From NCBI RefSeq assembly GCF_003119115.1, contig NZ_CP022364.1, positions 1,140,501 to 1,204,500 of the forward strand: a stretch of DNA of 64,000 nucleotides, in the 5' to 3' direction. Shown one piece after another: positions 33,871 through 42,121 of this stretch (its first letter is position 1; each line of letters begins with the position of its first letter). This DNA is from Azospirillum sp. TSH58 (lineage in GTDB: Bacteria; Pseudomonadota; Alphaproteobacteria; Azospirillales; Azospirillaceae). Below the pieces are notes generated by a model. It saw only the letters and a list, made by a program, of their open reading frames with translations, was not told the origin of the DNA and made no database searches. Both the position numbers and the translations under genes were made by a program.

Positions 33871-34344
33871 ATGGAAAAAGTTCCAATGACTGCGGCGGGA
33901 TACAACCGCCTGCAAGAGGAGTTGAAGCACCTCAAGACTGTCGAACGGCCCAACGTCATCAAGGCGATCGCCGAGGCGCGTGAGCATGGGGACCTGTCGG
34001 AAAACGCCGAATACACCGCCGCGCGTGAACGCCAGAGCTTCATCGAGGGCCGGGTCGCGGAGCTGGAGGACAAGATCAGCCGCGCCGAGGTCATCGACCC
34101 GACGAAGCTGTCCGGCAATTCGGTGAAGTTCGGCGCCACCGTCACGCTCGCGGACGAGGACACCGACGAGGAGATCACCTATCAGATCGTCGGCCAGGAC
34201 GAGAGCGACATCAAGAACGGCATGCTGTCCATCCAGGCGCCGCTGGCCCGCGCGCTGATCAACAAGTCGGTCGGCGACAGCGTGGAGGTCTCCACCCCCG
34301 GCGGCTCCAAGGTCTACGAGATCGTCAACGTCGCCTTCAAGTAA
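33871..34344 (+). CDS. greA: transcription elongation factor GreA
   Basis: 157 residues. The N-terminal coiled coil ([20 protein letters not shown]) bears the tip acidic residues in [19 protein letters not shown], which reach the RNA polymerase active site and promote cleavage of backtracked RNA. The C-terminal FKBP-like domain ends in [17 protein letters not shown]. Normal length. A strong terminator follows, so it ends a unit; carB-greA order with an intervening terminator suggests greA also has its own promoter. Confidence 0.97.
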   Translation: MEKVPMTAAGYNRLQEELKHLKTVERPNVIKAIAEAREHGDLSENAEYTAARERQSFIEGRVAELEDKISRAEVIDPTKLSGNSVKFGATVTLADEDTDEEITYQIVGQDESDIKNGMLSIQAPLARALINKSVGDSVEVSTPGGSKVYEIVNVAFK

Positions 34345-34411
34345 GCGCGGGTTCAAGCTTGAGGGGCCTTTTCGGAAGAAACGGCCCCGCCACCGACCGC
34401 GAGCCGAAACC

Positions 34412-34452
34412 AAACGCCCCGCACCGACATCCGGTGCGGGGCGTTTCGTTTT
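34412..34452 (+). terminator. greA rho-independent terminator
   Basis: Perfect 15-base stem AAACGCCCCGCACCG / CGGTGCGGGGCGTTT with a 5-base loop, then CGTTTTT. Confidence 0.92.
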
Positions 34453-34472
34453 TCACCCGTGGCCTTGCGCGC

Positions 34473-35387
34473 TCACCCGCGCAGCCGCTCCGCCAGGAAG
34501 ACGCTGACCCGCTCGATGGCGTCCTTGCGGGCGGACTCGTCGGTGCCGACCGTCGCCTCGCCCGCCGGGGCGGTCGCCAGATTGCGGCGCTTGCGCAGCG
34601 GCGAATGGGGGGAGTCGAAGCCGTGATGGGCGTCGGGGTAGACCACCACCTCGGTGCGTTCCTTGACCGGCTCGCGGTTCGCCAGTTCCAGGCAGCGCTC
34701 CGCCGGGGTCCATTCGTCCTTGCCGCCCAGCAGCATCAGCAGCGGGCCTTCCGGCTGCCAGTCGGCGTCGTTCAGCGGGGTCCGGCAGCCGGGATAGAAG
34801 GCGATGGCGGCGCGGAAGCCGCTCCCCTGCCCGCCCGGCCCATAGGCGGCCAGCACCGTGCCCGCCCCCTGCGACCAGCCCATCAGGGCGATCCGGTCGC
34901 TGTCCACGTCGCTGCGCGCGCGCAGATAGGCCAGCGCCGCCCAGGCGTCGCGCTTGCGCTCCTCCGTCGCCCGGACGGGGCGGTCCTTGACGGTGCAGAC
35001 CTCCGCCACGCCGCGCGGGCCAAAGCTGTCCACCATCAGCACCGCGTAGCCCTGCTCGCGCAGCGTCAGCGCCCAGTCGATGTGCCGGGCCGCCACCCGC
35101 CCGCTCTTGGCGTAAAGGCCGCTGCAGCCGTGCAGCAGGACGACCGTGGGATAGGGGCCGTCGGCCTTGGGGCGCAGGAAGCGACCGGTCAGGGGCGTGG
35201 GGGCGCCGCTGGTCAGGTCGGCGTCGAGCGAGGGGAAGCGGACGATCTCCTCCGCATGGACGCCCGGCGTGGCCGCCACGGCCGGCGGAGAGCCGAGCAG
35301 AGGCGGCAGGGCCAAGGCGGCGGCGAGCGCCAGCGTCGGCAGGAGGAGGCGCGGCGGAAGGGCACGGCGGCGGGGTGAGGCCATCAT
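34473..35387 (-). CDS. exported dienelactone-hydrolase-family protein
   Basis: 304 residues with a signal peptide (RRRALPPRLLLPTLALAAAL...AVAATPG). An alpha/beta hydrolase: VVLLHGCSGLYAKSGR near the oxyanion hole, nucleophile Ser in MGWSQGAGTVL, Asp in LLGGKDEWTP, and His in YPDAHHGFDSP. The nucleophile is Ser rather than the Cys of classical dienelactone hydrolase, so it is likely a general esterase. ATG 35387 (or the next ATG, 35384) follows GGGAG; the frame upstream of it has no ribosome site. Substrate unknown. Confidence 0.85.
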   Translation of the reverse strand: MMASPRRRALPPRLLLPTLALAAALALPPLLGSPPAVAATPGVHAEEIVRFPSLDADLTSGAPTPLTGRFLRPKADGPYPTVVLLHGCSGLYAKSGRVAARHIDWALTLREQGYAVLMVDSFGPRGVAEVCTVKDRPVRATEERKRDAWAALAYLRARSDVDSDRIALMGWSQGAGTVLAAYGPGGQGSGFRAAIAFYPGCRTPLNDADWQPEGPLLMLLGGKDEWTPAERCLELANREPVKERTEVVVYPDAHHGFDSPHSPLRKRRNLATAPAGEATVGTDESARKDAIERVSVFLAERLRG

Positions 35388-35544
35388 CGTCTCCCGGTCA
35401 CGGACAGGATCGGCGGATTCGGTGTCCCACGAGTTTAGCACCTTCGCCGTGGAAAACATCGCACGTGCGAAGACGGGCAGGAATCCATTTTTGGAAACGC
35501 TCGGCGACACAAAATTGCGCAAGGGCCGCGTTCCCGAAATACGA

Positions 35545-35588
35545 ACAGCCGGCACCGCATCCCATGCGCTGGGTGCGGTGCCGGCTGT
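35545..35588 (-). terminator. stem-loop downstream of the Lrp-type gene
   Basis: Perfect 15-base stem ACAGCCGGCACCGCA / TGCGGTGCCGGCTGT, extended by a bulged CCCA/TGGG pairing. Placed 34 bases past the lrp-type stop on the minus strand. Confidence 0.72.
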
Positions 35589-35621
35589 CCGGAAAGGCTT
35601 TTCCGTCGTTGCGAAGCCGCG

Positions 35622-36176
35622 TCAGCGGCGCGCCACGCGGGTCGAGGACTCGTCCTCGTCCTCCTCGTCGTCATCCTCCAGCGAGTCGGGGATGTCCGGC
35701 GAATCGACGTCGATCGGCACACCGGGGGTGTGCTTCGACGTGCGGATCGACAGGGCCGACTTGACGTGCGCCACGTTGGGCGCCGCCGTCAGCTTCGTCG
35801 TCAGGAAGCGCTGGTAGTCATCCCAATCCTCCGCCACGATCTTCAGCAGGAAATCGTACTCGCCGGCCAGCATGTTGCACTCGCGCACCATGGGCCAGGA
35901 GTTGACGAGTTCCTCGAATTTCTTTAGGTCCACTTCAGCTTGGCTCGACAGGCCGACCTGGGCGAACACGGTGACACCGAACCCGAGCGCGTCGGGATTG
36001 ATGTCGGCGTGATAGCCGCGGATGAAGCCCGCCTCTTCCAAGGCGCGGACACGCCGCAAACACGGAGGGGCAGAGATGCCGGCGCGCCTCGCGAGTTCTA
36101 CGTTGGTCATCCGGCCGTCATTTTGCAGGTCGCGCAAAATCCGCCGGTCAATTCGGTCGAGTTTGACCCGCCGCAT
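35622..36176 (-). CDS. Lrp/AsnC-family transcriptional regulator
   Basis: 184 residues. N-terminal DNA-binding domain (LDRIDRRILRDLQNDGRMTN, then LARRAGISAPPCLRRVRALE) and a C-terminal RAM ligand domain (FAQVGLSSQAEVDLKKFE, CNMLAGEYDFLLKIVAED). It ends with an unusual 35-residue acidic tail (DSLEDDDEEDEDESS) not found in standard Lrp. It probably responds to an amino acid; target unknown. Divergent from the ELM1-like gene, which may be under its control. Confidence 0.92.
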   Translation of the reverse strand: MRRVKLDRIDRRILRDLQNDGRMTNVELARRAGISAPPCLRRVRALEEAGFIRGYHADINPDALGFGVTVFAQVGLSSQAEVDLKKFEELVNSWPMVRECNMLAGEYDFLLKIVAEDWDDYQRFLTTKLTAAPNVAHVKSALSIRTSKHTPGVPIDVDSPDIPDSLEDDDEEDEDESSTRVARR

Positions 36177-36340
36177 GGTTTACTCGGTAGCTCCGGGGGT
36201 GATCTGAAGAAAGGATATTACACGGCGAAGCCTTCCACGCCAAGCAAGAAACCCATACCGGCGCCGGTGGAAAAACTTTCTATCGATGTATCCGGTCCGG
36301 ACGCGACAACCAGCCGCACCCCCAAACCATTCGTGTGACG

Positions 36341-37330
36341 ATGCAGTCCTCCCTTTCCGGTTCCCTTACCTGCTGGGTCGTGTCGGACGGCAAGCCCGGC
36401 ATGGAAAACCAGTGCATCGGCCTTGCCGAGGCGCTGGGCCTCACCCCCGTCGTGAAGCGCGTGCGGCTGCGCAGCCCGTGGCGCCAGCTCAGCCCGTTCC
36501 TGCGGCTGGGCAACCGCTTCGCCGCCGGGCCGGAGGGCGACCCCATCCGCGCGCCCTGGCCCGACCTGATGATCGGCTCCGGACGGCAGGCCATCGCGCC
36601 GCTGCTGGCCGCCAGCAGACAGTCGCGCGGGCGGACCTTCACCGTCTACATCCAGGACCCGCAGATCAACCCGCGCCATTTCGGCCTCGTCGTGGTGCCC
36701 CGCCACGACCGGCTGCGCGGCCCCAACGTCATGGCCACGCGCGGCGCCCTGCACCGCGTGACGCCCAAGCTGCTGGCCGAGGCCGCGCAGCGCCACGCCC
36801 CCCGGCTCGCCGACCTGCCGCACCCGCGCGTCGCCGTGCTGATCGGCGGCACCAACGGCGTCTACGCCCTGACCCCGACCATCATGGGCGACGTCGCGGA
36901 GAAGCTGTCGGAGCTGGCCCGCAGCAACGGCGCCGGGCTGATGGTCACCCCGTCGCGCCGCACCGGCGCCGACAACGAGGCGATCCTGCGCGCCCGCCTG
37001 AACGGCCTGCCGGCGGAGGTGTGGGACGGCACCGGGGAGAATCCCTATTTCGCCTATCTCGGGCTGGCCGACGCCGTGGTGGTGACCTGCGACAGCGTGT
37101 CCATGACCTCGGAAGCCTGCTCCACCGGAAAGCCGGTCTATGTGATCGAGCTGGAGGGCGGTTCGCCGAAGTTCCGCAGCTTCCATGAAGGACTCTACAA
37201 GGAAGGCATCACCCGGCCCTTCACCGGGGCCTTGGAGCACTGGACTTATCCAACGTTGGACGACACTCGGGAAGTCGCCGATGAGTTGCGCCACCGCCTT
37301 CTGGCCCACCGCTCCAAGCACGGCTCCTGA
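36341..37330 (+). CDS. ELM1-like (mitochondrial fission ELM1 family) protein
   Basis: 329 residues. The family signatures WVVSDGKPGMENQCIGLAEA, MIGSGRQAIAPLLAA, YIQDPQINPRHFGLVVVP and VTCDSVSMTSEACSTGKPV are all present. The fold is glycosyltransferase-B-like. The family is named after a plant mitochondrial fission factor but is widespread in alphaproteobacteria, where the role is thought to be surface glycan synthesis. ATG 36341 was chosen over GTG 36335. Two dioxygenase genes follow in the same direction, 164 bases on. Confidence 0.88.
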   Translation: MQSSLSGSLTCWVVSDGKPGMENQCIGLAEALGLTPVVKRVRLRSPWRQLSPFLRLGNRFAAGPEGDPIRAPWPDLMIGSGRQAIAPLLAASRQSRGRTFTVYIQDPQINPRHFGLVVVPRHDRLRGPNVMATRGALHRVTPKLLAEAAQRHAPRLADLPHPRVAVLIGGTNGVYALTPTIMGDVAEKLSELARSNGAGLMVTPSRRTGADNEAILRARLNGLPAEVWDGTGENPYFAYLGLADAVVVTCDSVSMTSEACSTGKPVYVIELEGGSPKFRSFHEGLYKEGITRPFTGALEHWTYPTLDDTREVADELRHRLLAHRSKHGS

Positions 37331-37494
37331 AATCCGGAGTGCACCGCGCTCCGCGATGCCACGACGTATCGTTTTTTGCTTGCGCTGTTCAGGGGCGAAT
37401 CCTGTCAAACGGTTCATGAAAGCTAATTCATTTAGCGCGTGTCCCGGCGCGTGGTAATTCGCTTTTACCGCTGGGACGCATTGGATTTTTTCGC

Positions 37495-38151
37495 ATGGTT
37501 TCGCCCGCCGCGGTCCAGGACGCCTTCATCCGCTGCCTGGACGACGCCCCGACCAAGGATGACCCCTATCGCCACTGGCTGTTGTCGCGCGCGCTTCCCG
37601 ACGAGGCCGCGGACGGCATCGCCGCCCTGCCCTGGGCACCGCCGCCGGTCGGCGACACCATGGGCAAGCGGGACACCAACAACGCCACCCGCAGCTATTT
37701 CTGCGCCCGCAGCCGCGCCGAGCACGCGGTCTGCGACGCGGTCGCCACGGCCTTCCAGGGACGGGCGGTGACGGCGGCGATCCGGCGCACCTGCGGCGTC
37801 GATCTGGCCGGCACCTCGCTGCGCATCGAATATTGCCAGGACACCGACGGCTTCTGGCTGGAGCCGCACACCGACATCGGCGTCAAGAAATTCACGATGC
37901 TGATCTATCTCTCCAAGGGGCCGGACTGCGCCGACTGGGGCACCGACGTGCTGGACGACACCCGCACCGTCGTCACCCGCGCGCCCTACGCCTTCAACGG
38001 GGGATTGGTCTTCGTCCCCGGAACGAACACCTGGCATGGCTTCGCCCCGCGTCCGATCCGCGGCGTGCGCAAGTCGATCATCGTGAACTATGTCGGCCCG
38101 GAATGGCGCGCCCGCCACGAGCTGGCCTTCCCCGACACGCCCGTGGCCTGA
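37495..38151 (+). CDS. 2-oxoglutarate/Fe(II) dioxygenase-like protein 1
   Basis: 218 residues. The iron-binding His-X-Asp is in WLEPHTDIGVKKFTMLIYLS, the distal His in GTNTWHGFAPRPIRGVRKS, with Arg for 2-oxoglutarate just after. The double-stranded helix region fits the 2OG-Fe(II) oxygenase superfamily. The ribosome site before the ATG is weak. Neighbours suggest modification of a surface sugar or lipid. The substrate is unknown. Confidence 0.82.
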   Translation: MVSPAAVQDAFIRCLDDAPTKDDPYRHWLLSRALPDEAADGIAALPWAPPPVGDTMGKRDTNNATRSYFCARSRAEHAVCDAVATAFQGRAVTAAIRRTCGVDLAGTSLRIEYCQDTDGFWLEPHTDIGVKKFTMLIYLSKGPDCADWGTDVLDDTRTVVTRAPYAFNGGLVFVPGTNTWHGFAPRPIRGVRKSIIVNYVGPEWRARHELAFPDTPVA

Positions 38152-38176
38152 GTTGCCGCCGTCAGGAGACCGCCCC

Positions 38177-38821
38177 ATGTCCATGCCAACCACCATGCTG
38201 GATCTGGACCGCTTCCGCGCCACCCCGCTGCAGCACGAGCCGTTCGACTTCCTCTGCGTCCCCGGTTTCGTGAAGCGGGAGCATCTGGAGGCCCTGCACC
38301 GCGACTACCCCAAGGTGGACAAGCCCGGCTCGATCCCCCTGGGCGTCTTCCCGCAGGGCCCGGTCTTCGACGCCCTGATCGAGGAGTTGCGGGGCGAGGC
38401 GGTCTGCAAAGCCTTCTCGGAGAAGTTCGGGCTGGACCTGTCGCGCTACCCGACCATGTTCACCGCCCGCGGCATGTGCCGGGCAACCGACGGCAAGATC
38501 CACCCCGACTCGGCCAGCAAGATCGTCACCGTCCTGCTCTACATGAACCCGCCCTGGGAGGCGTCGGGCGGGCGCCTGCGCGTGCTGCGCAGCCCGGACC
38601 TGGAGGATTACGCCGCCGAGGTGCCGCCGGACGAGGGCACGCTGCTGTGCTTCCGCCGCTCCGACACCTCCTGGCACGGGCATCATTCCTTCGAGGGCCG
38701 GCGCCGCGCGGTGCAGATGAACTGGGTCAAAAACAGCGTCTACATCTGGCACGAGCAGTGGCGCCACCGCGTCGGCGCCTGGCTGAAGAACCGGACGGGA
38801 GCGGCCCCGGCCCATTACTGA
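38177..38821 (+). CDS. 2-oxoglutarate/Fe(II) dioxygenase-like protein 2
   Basis: 214 residues, 25 bases after the first dioxygenase with a CAGGAG site. Metal His-X-Asp in DGKIHPDSASKIVTVLLYMN, distal His in DTSWHGHHSFEGRRRAVQ, Arg behind. It resembles the first gene's fold but not its sequence closely. The pair is probably co-transcribed, perhaps with the ELM1-like gene. Such enzymes hydroxylate glycans, lipids or protein side chains. Confidence 0.82.
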   Translation: MSMPTTMLDLDRFRATPLQHEPFDFLCVPGFVKREHLEALHRDYPKVDKPGSIPLGVFPQGPVFDALIEELRGEAVCKAFSEKFGLDLSRYPTMFTARGMCRATDGKIHPDSASKIVTVLLYMNPPWEASGGRLRVLRSPDLEDYAAEVPPDEGTLLCFRRSDTSWHGHHSFEGRRRAVQMNWVKNSVYIWHEQWRHRVGAWLKNRTGAAPAHY

Positions 38822-38968
38822 GGGGCGTTCGTCCGGCGGTCGTGGTGAAGCATCGTCCCCATGATGGGCCGGCATGGCAGGCTTTCCGATGACAGCGCGC
38901 CGGAACTGGACCATATGTTCGGCGCGGCCCTATGGTCCGCGTCAGACCAGATCGTGACGGACAGAGCG

Positions 38969-39955
38969 ATGCCCAGCACCCACCACACCAAGGTTCTCAT
39001 CATCGGCGCCGGTCCTGCCGGCTACACCGCGGCCATCTACGCGGCGCGCGCCAACCTGCAGCCGCTGATGGTGCAGGGCATGCAGCCGGGCGGCCAGCTC
39101 ATGATCACCACCGACGTCGAGAATTATCCCGGCTTCGCCGACCCCATCCAGGGGCCGTGGCTGATGGAGCAGATGCAGAAGCAGGCGGAGCATGTCGGGA
39201 CCAAGATGGTCTTTGACCTGATCACCGACGTCGACTTCAGCCAGCGCCCCTTCGTCTGCAAGGGCGACTCGGGCGACACCTACACCGCCGACAGCGTCAT
39301 CATCGCGACCGGCGCGCAGGCCCGCTGGCTGGGCATCTCCAGCGAGGAGATCTATCGCGGCTTCGGCGTGTCGGCCTGCGCCACCTGCGACGGCTTCTTC
39401 TTCCGCGGCAAGGAGATCGCGGTGATCGGCGGCGGCAACTCCGCGGTGGAGGAGGCGCTGTACCTCACCAACCACGCCTCCAAGGTGACGGTCATCCACC
39501 GCCGCGACAGCTTCCGCGCCGAGCGGATCATGCAGGACCGGCTGTTCCGCAACCCCAAGATCGAGGTGGTCTGGGACAGCGTGGTCGAGGAGATCGTCGG
39601 CGAGGGCGACGGGTCCCTGGGCAATCCGCGCGGCGTCACCGGCGTGCGCGTGAAGAACGTGAAGTCGGGCGAGGAGCGGGTGATCCCGGTGGCCGGCGTC
39701 TTCGTCGCCATCGGCCATGTCCCGGCCACCGCCGTCTTCCAGGGCAAGGTGGAGACCGACTCCGAGGGCTACATCGTCACCGCCCCCGATTCGACGGCCA
39801 CCAACGTCCCGGGCGTCTTCGCCGCAGGCGACGTGAAGGACAAGATCTACCGGCAGGCCGTCACCGCCGCCGGCATGGGCTGCATGGCCGCCCTGGAGGC
39901 CGAGCGCTGGCTGGCCCACCACGAGGGCGAGCCGAGCCCGGCGGGCAACTGGTAA
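38969..39955 (+). CDS. trxB: thioredoxin-disulfide reductase
   Basis: 328 residues. FAD-binding LIIGAGPAGYTAAIYAAR, NADPH-binding AVIGGGNSAVEEALYL, redox pair in SACATCDGFFF, and the C-terminal FAD motif GVFAAGDVKD. It passes electrons from NADPH to thioredoxin in the cytosol. ATG 38969 starts the conserved region; the longer frame upstream lacks similarity. Followed by a terminator. Confidence 0.96.
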   Translation: MPSTHHTKVLIIGAGPAGYTAAIYAARANLQPLMVQGMQPGGQLMITTDVENYPGFADPIQGPWLMEQMQKQAEHVGTKMVFDLITDVDFSQRPFVCKGDSGDTYTADSVIIATGAQARWLGISSEEIYRGFGVSACATCDGFFFRGKEIAVIGGGNSAVEEALYLTNHASKVTVIHRRDSFRAERIMQDRLFRNPKIEVVWDSVVEEIVGEGDGSLGNPRGVTGVRVKNVKSGEERVIPVAGVFVAIGHVPATAVFQGKVETDSEGYIVTAPDSTATNVPGVFAAGDVKDKIYRQAVTAAGMGCMAALEAERWLAHHEGEPSPAGNW

Positions 39956-39964
39956 CCCGTTGGC

Positions 39965-39986
39965 GGGGGCCGGGCGACCGGCCCCC
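39965..39986 (+). terminator. trxB terminator
   Basis: 9-base stem GGGGGCCGG / CCGGCCCCC with a GCGA loop, right after the stop. No strong T-run. Confidence 0.65.
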
Positions 39987-40019
39987 CATCCCGCCCTGGC
40001 CACATCCCGCCCTCATTAA

Positions 40020-40475
40020 TCAGCGCCGGTTCATCATCCCATCGACGCTGAACCGCCCGGCCCCGGCGGCGATCAGCGCGAGGAAGCCGCCGATGATGGC
40101 GAGATTCTTCATGAACTGGATGCGCTGCATCCCCTGGGCCTCCGGCGGGTAGGTCCAGTAGCGGTGGGCGATCAGCGTCGCCATGATGGTGAAGAGGACC
40201 ACCGCCGCCGCGGCCAGCCGCGTCCAGGCCCCCAGCACCACGGCCAGACCGCCGAAGCACTCCACCGCGCCGCCCAGCGCGGCCAGCAGCATCGGCATGG
40301 GCAACCCCTGCCCTTCCAGGTTCCCGGCGAAGGCGCCGAGGTCCATCAGCTTGCCGAAGCCGCTCTGCACGAAAATCGCCCCGATCAGCAGCCGCGCGGC
40401 CAGCAGCAGGAGATCCTGCCCGCCCGTCGCCGCCCGGTCCGCTCCCCGGGTCCTGTCGAAATTGTAGGAGGCCAT
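40020..40475 (-). CDS. DoxX-family membrane protein
   Basis: 151 residues with four membrane helices. DoxX features: LLAARLLIGAIFVQSGFGKL at the start, ALGGAVECFGGLAVVLGAWT, and YPPEAQGMQRIQFMKNLAII. Members of the family have been linked to redox stress and membrane oxidoreductase complexes. ATG 40475 follows GGGAGAGG. Convergent with trxB and downstream of dps on the same strand. Confidence 0.9.
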   Translation of the reverse strand: MASYNFDRTRGADRAATGGQDLLLLAARLLIGAIFVQSGFGKLMDLGAFAGNLEGQGLPMPMLLAALGGAVECFGGLAVVLGAWTRLAAAAVVLFTIMATLIAHRYWTYPPEAQGMQRIQFMKNLAIIGGFLALIAAGAGRFSVDGMMNRR

Positions 40476-40570
40476 GGCGCCCTCTCCCGCGTCCGTCGGA
40501 CATCCCTGGAGAACGCGCGGCCCCGCCCTGTTGTTTCGCCCCCTGTTCTTTTGTCCGGCCCCAAAAGGAC

Positions 40571-40598
40571 GGGGCGCCGCCCCGAAGGACGGCGCCCC
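40571..40598 (-). terminator. dps terminator
   Basis: 9-base stem GGGGCGCCG / CGGCGCCCC with a 10-base loop, 42 bases past the dps stop on the minus strand. Confidence 0.6.
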
Positions 40599-40639
40599 GC
40601 CGAATCACAAAGTCGAAGCGCGAACCGCCGTGGTGACGA

Positions 40640-41107
40640 CTACTCCAGCATGGAGCGCAGCATCCAGGCGGTCTTCTCGTGGATCTGCAGGCGCTGGGTC
40701 AGCAGGTCGGCGGTCGGCTGGTCATTGGCCTCCTCGGCGGTCGGGAAGACCTTCCGGGCGGTGCGGGCCACGGCCTCATGCCCCTCGACGAGCTGGCGCA
40801 GCATCTCCTGCGCGTTCGGAACGCCCTGCTCCTCCTTGATCGAGGCGAGCTTGGTGAACTGCGAGAAGCTGCCCGGCGCCGGATAGCCGAGCGCGCGGAT
40901 GCGCTCCGCCACCTCGTCCAGGGCGGTCCACAGCTCCGTGTATTGGGTCATGAACATGGTGTGGAGCGTGTTGAACATCGGCCCCGTGACGTTCCAGTGG
41001 AAGGAATGCGTCTTCAGATACAGGGCGAAGGTGTCGGCCAGCACGTTGTTCAGGCCTTCGGCGATGGCCTTGCGGTCGGCTTCCGCAATCCCGATGTCGA
41101 TCTGCAT
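40640..41107 (-). CDS. dps: Dps-family DNA-protection ferritin
   Basis: 155 residues. The ferroxidase site at the dimer interface is preserved: [18 protein letters not shown] with both His, and [19 protein letters not shown] with Asp/Glu. It oxidises and stores iron and shields DNA from peroxide. The N-terminus is short and not basic, so DNA binding may be weak. A GGAGG site precedes the ATG, and an Irr-type operator lies 86-102 bases upstream, so iron status probably controls it. Confidence 0.94.
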   Translation of the reverse strand: MQIDIGIAEADRKAIAEGLNNVLADTFALYLKTHSFHWNVTGPMFNTLHTMFMTQYTELWTALDEVAERIRALGYPAPGSFSQFTKLASIKEEQGVPNAQEMLRQLVEGHEAVARTARKVFPTAEEANDQPTADLLTQRLQIHEKTAWMLRSMLE

Positions 41108-41192
41108 GGTTTCTCAATCCTCCGAGGGGTTGTCTTCCATTCTTGGCTGCAATCGAGGCTACGCCCCGCTGCGCCCCGGGTAAAGACCCTAC

Positions 41193-41209
41193 TTTAGAAA
41201 CTTTCTAAA
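41193..41209. promoter_or_regulatory. Irr iron-control element (ICE box) upstream of dps
   Basis: TTTAGAAACTTTCTAAA is a perfect 17-base palindrome and fits the ICE consensus TTTAGAA-N3-TTCTAAA bound by Irr in alphaproteobacteria. It lies about 86 bases upstream of the dps start. Irr can activate or repress depending on position. Confidence 0.75.
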
Positions 41210-41346
41210 AAGCAGCCCTGCGCAACCCGCATGCCCCGGCATGCCGTGAAGGCCACCCCGACAAGCTTGGGCGCGCCCGGTGCGGGTCAAGATGTGCGCC
41301 GCAACAGCACCCGTATCAAGCGCCCCGAAGGCCCGGCCCCGCGGCG

Positions 41347-41862
41347 TCAATGGTACAGGCCGACATAGGCGACCAGATCCTGGCCCTGCACGCGCTTCAC
41401 GAAGGTGGTTTTCGGCTCGATCCGGTTGCTGGCCGGGTTCAGCCAGCGGTAGTCCACCCAGCCCTCGCCCGAGTCCCGCGCCACCGACAGGATGTCGCGC
41501 ACGATGTCGCGCCCGTCCGGGTCCTTCACATTGATCACGCTCATCCCGACTCCGGCGGGCCGGGGCGGATAGACCTTCCACACCCCGGCGAAGTCGATGA
41601 CCGTGACGTAGAGCGCGCCGTGCCGGAATTCGCCGTCGCGGTTGAACGCCGCCGCCGCCGCCTCCAGCCCCCGTGCGGCGATCAGCTCCGCCGCCTTCAG
41701 CGCGACGGCGCGGACCTGCTCGCGCTCCGGATCGCCGGGCTGGGCGAGGACGCCCGCCGGGCGGACCGGCGCGATCAGAAGGGCGGCCAGCAAAATCCAC
41801 AAGACGCGGAGCGGCGGCGTTCGGACGAAGGCGCTCGGAGCAAATCTCGTGGCAGAATTCAT
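41347..41862 (-). CDS. exported single Cache-domain protein
   Basis: 171 residues with a signal peptide (LRVLWILLAALLIAPVRPAG). The core (GALYVTVIDFAGVWKVYPPR, then INVKDPDGRDIV, VDYRWLNPAS, VKRVQGQDLVAYVGLY) is a single Cache domain of the type found in chemoreceptors, but free-standing in the periplasm. It may bind a small ligand or a haem. No partner gene is nearby. A GGGGGAT site precedes the ATG. Confidence 0.83.
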   Translation of the reverse strand: MNSATRFAPSAFVRTPPLRVLWILLAALLIAPVRPAGVLAQPGDPEREQVRAVALKAAELIAARGLEAAAAAFNRDGEFRHGALYVTVIDFAGVWKVYPPRPAGVGMSVINVKDPDGRDIVRDILSVARDSGEGWVDYRWLNPASNRIEPKTTFVKRVQGQDLVAYVGLYH

Positions 41863-41886
41863 GGCAAATCCCCCGGACCGGCCACT

Positions 41887-41920
41887 GCGGAAACGTGACG
41901 CGGAAACGTGATGCGGAAAA
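41887..41920 (+). repeat. short tandem repeat, 13-base unit
   Basis: GCGGAAACGTGA(C/T) occurs twice followed by a partial GCGGAAAA copy, just upstream of the Cache gene start. Confidence 0.7.
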
Positions 41921-42121
41921 GGGCGCCGATCGGTTCGCCCACTGTCGAAAGAAAGTCGGTGTTCGGCAATCGGGCATCCTGCGGCCTATTGCCGCAAAGT
42001 TCCGCGCGCGCCACACTGTCCGCAGCGTCCGGAACCACCAAGGCCCGCCCAGCCTCCGCCGATCCCTCGGCCCCATCCAACGGAGCGCGCCGGCCCGGAC
42101 CGCATTTGGGAGGAGCATCGC

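Noticed and set aside
37331..37494. tRNA-like stretch with GGGGCGAATCCTGTC
   Set aside because: No acceptor stem or anticodon arm can be drawn around it.
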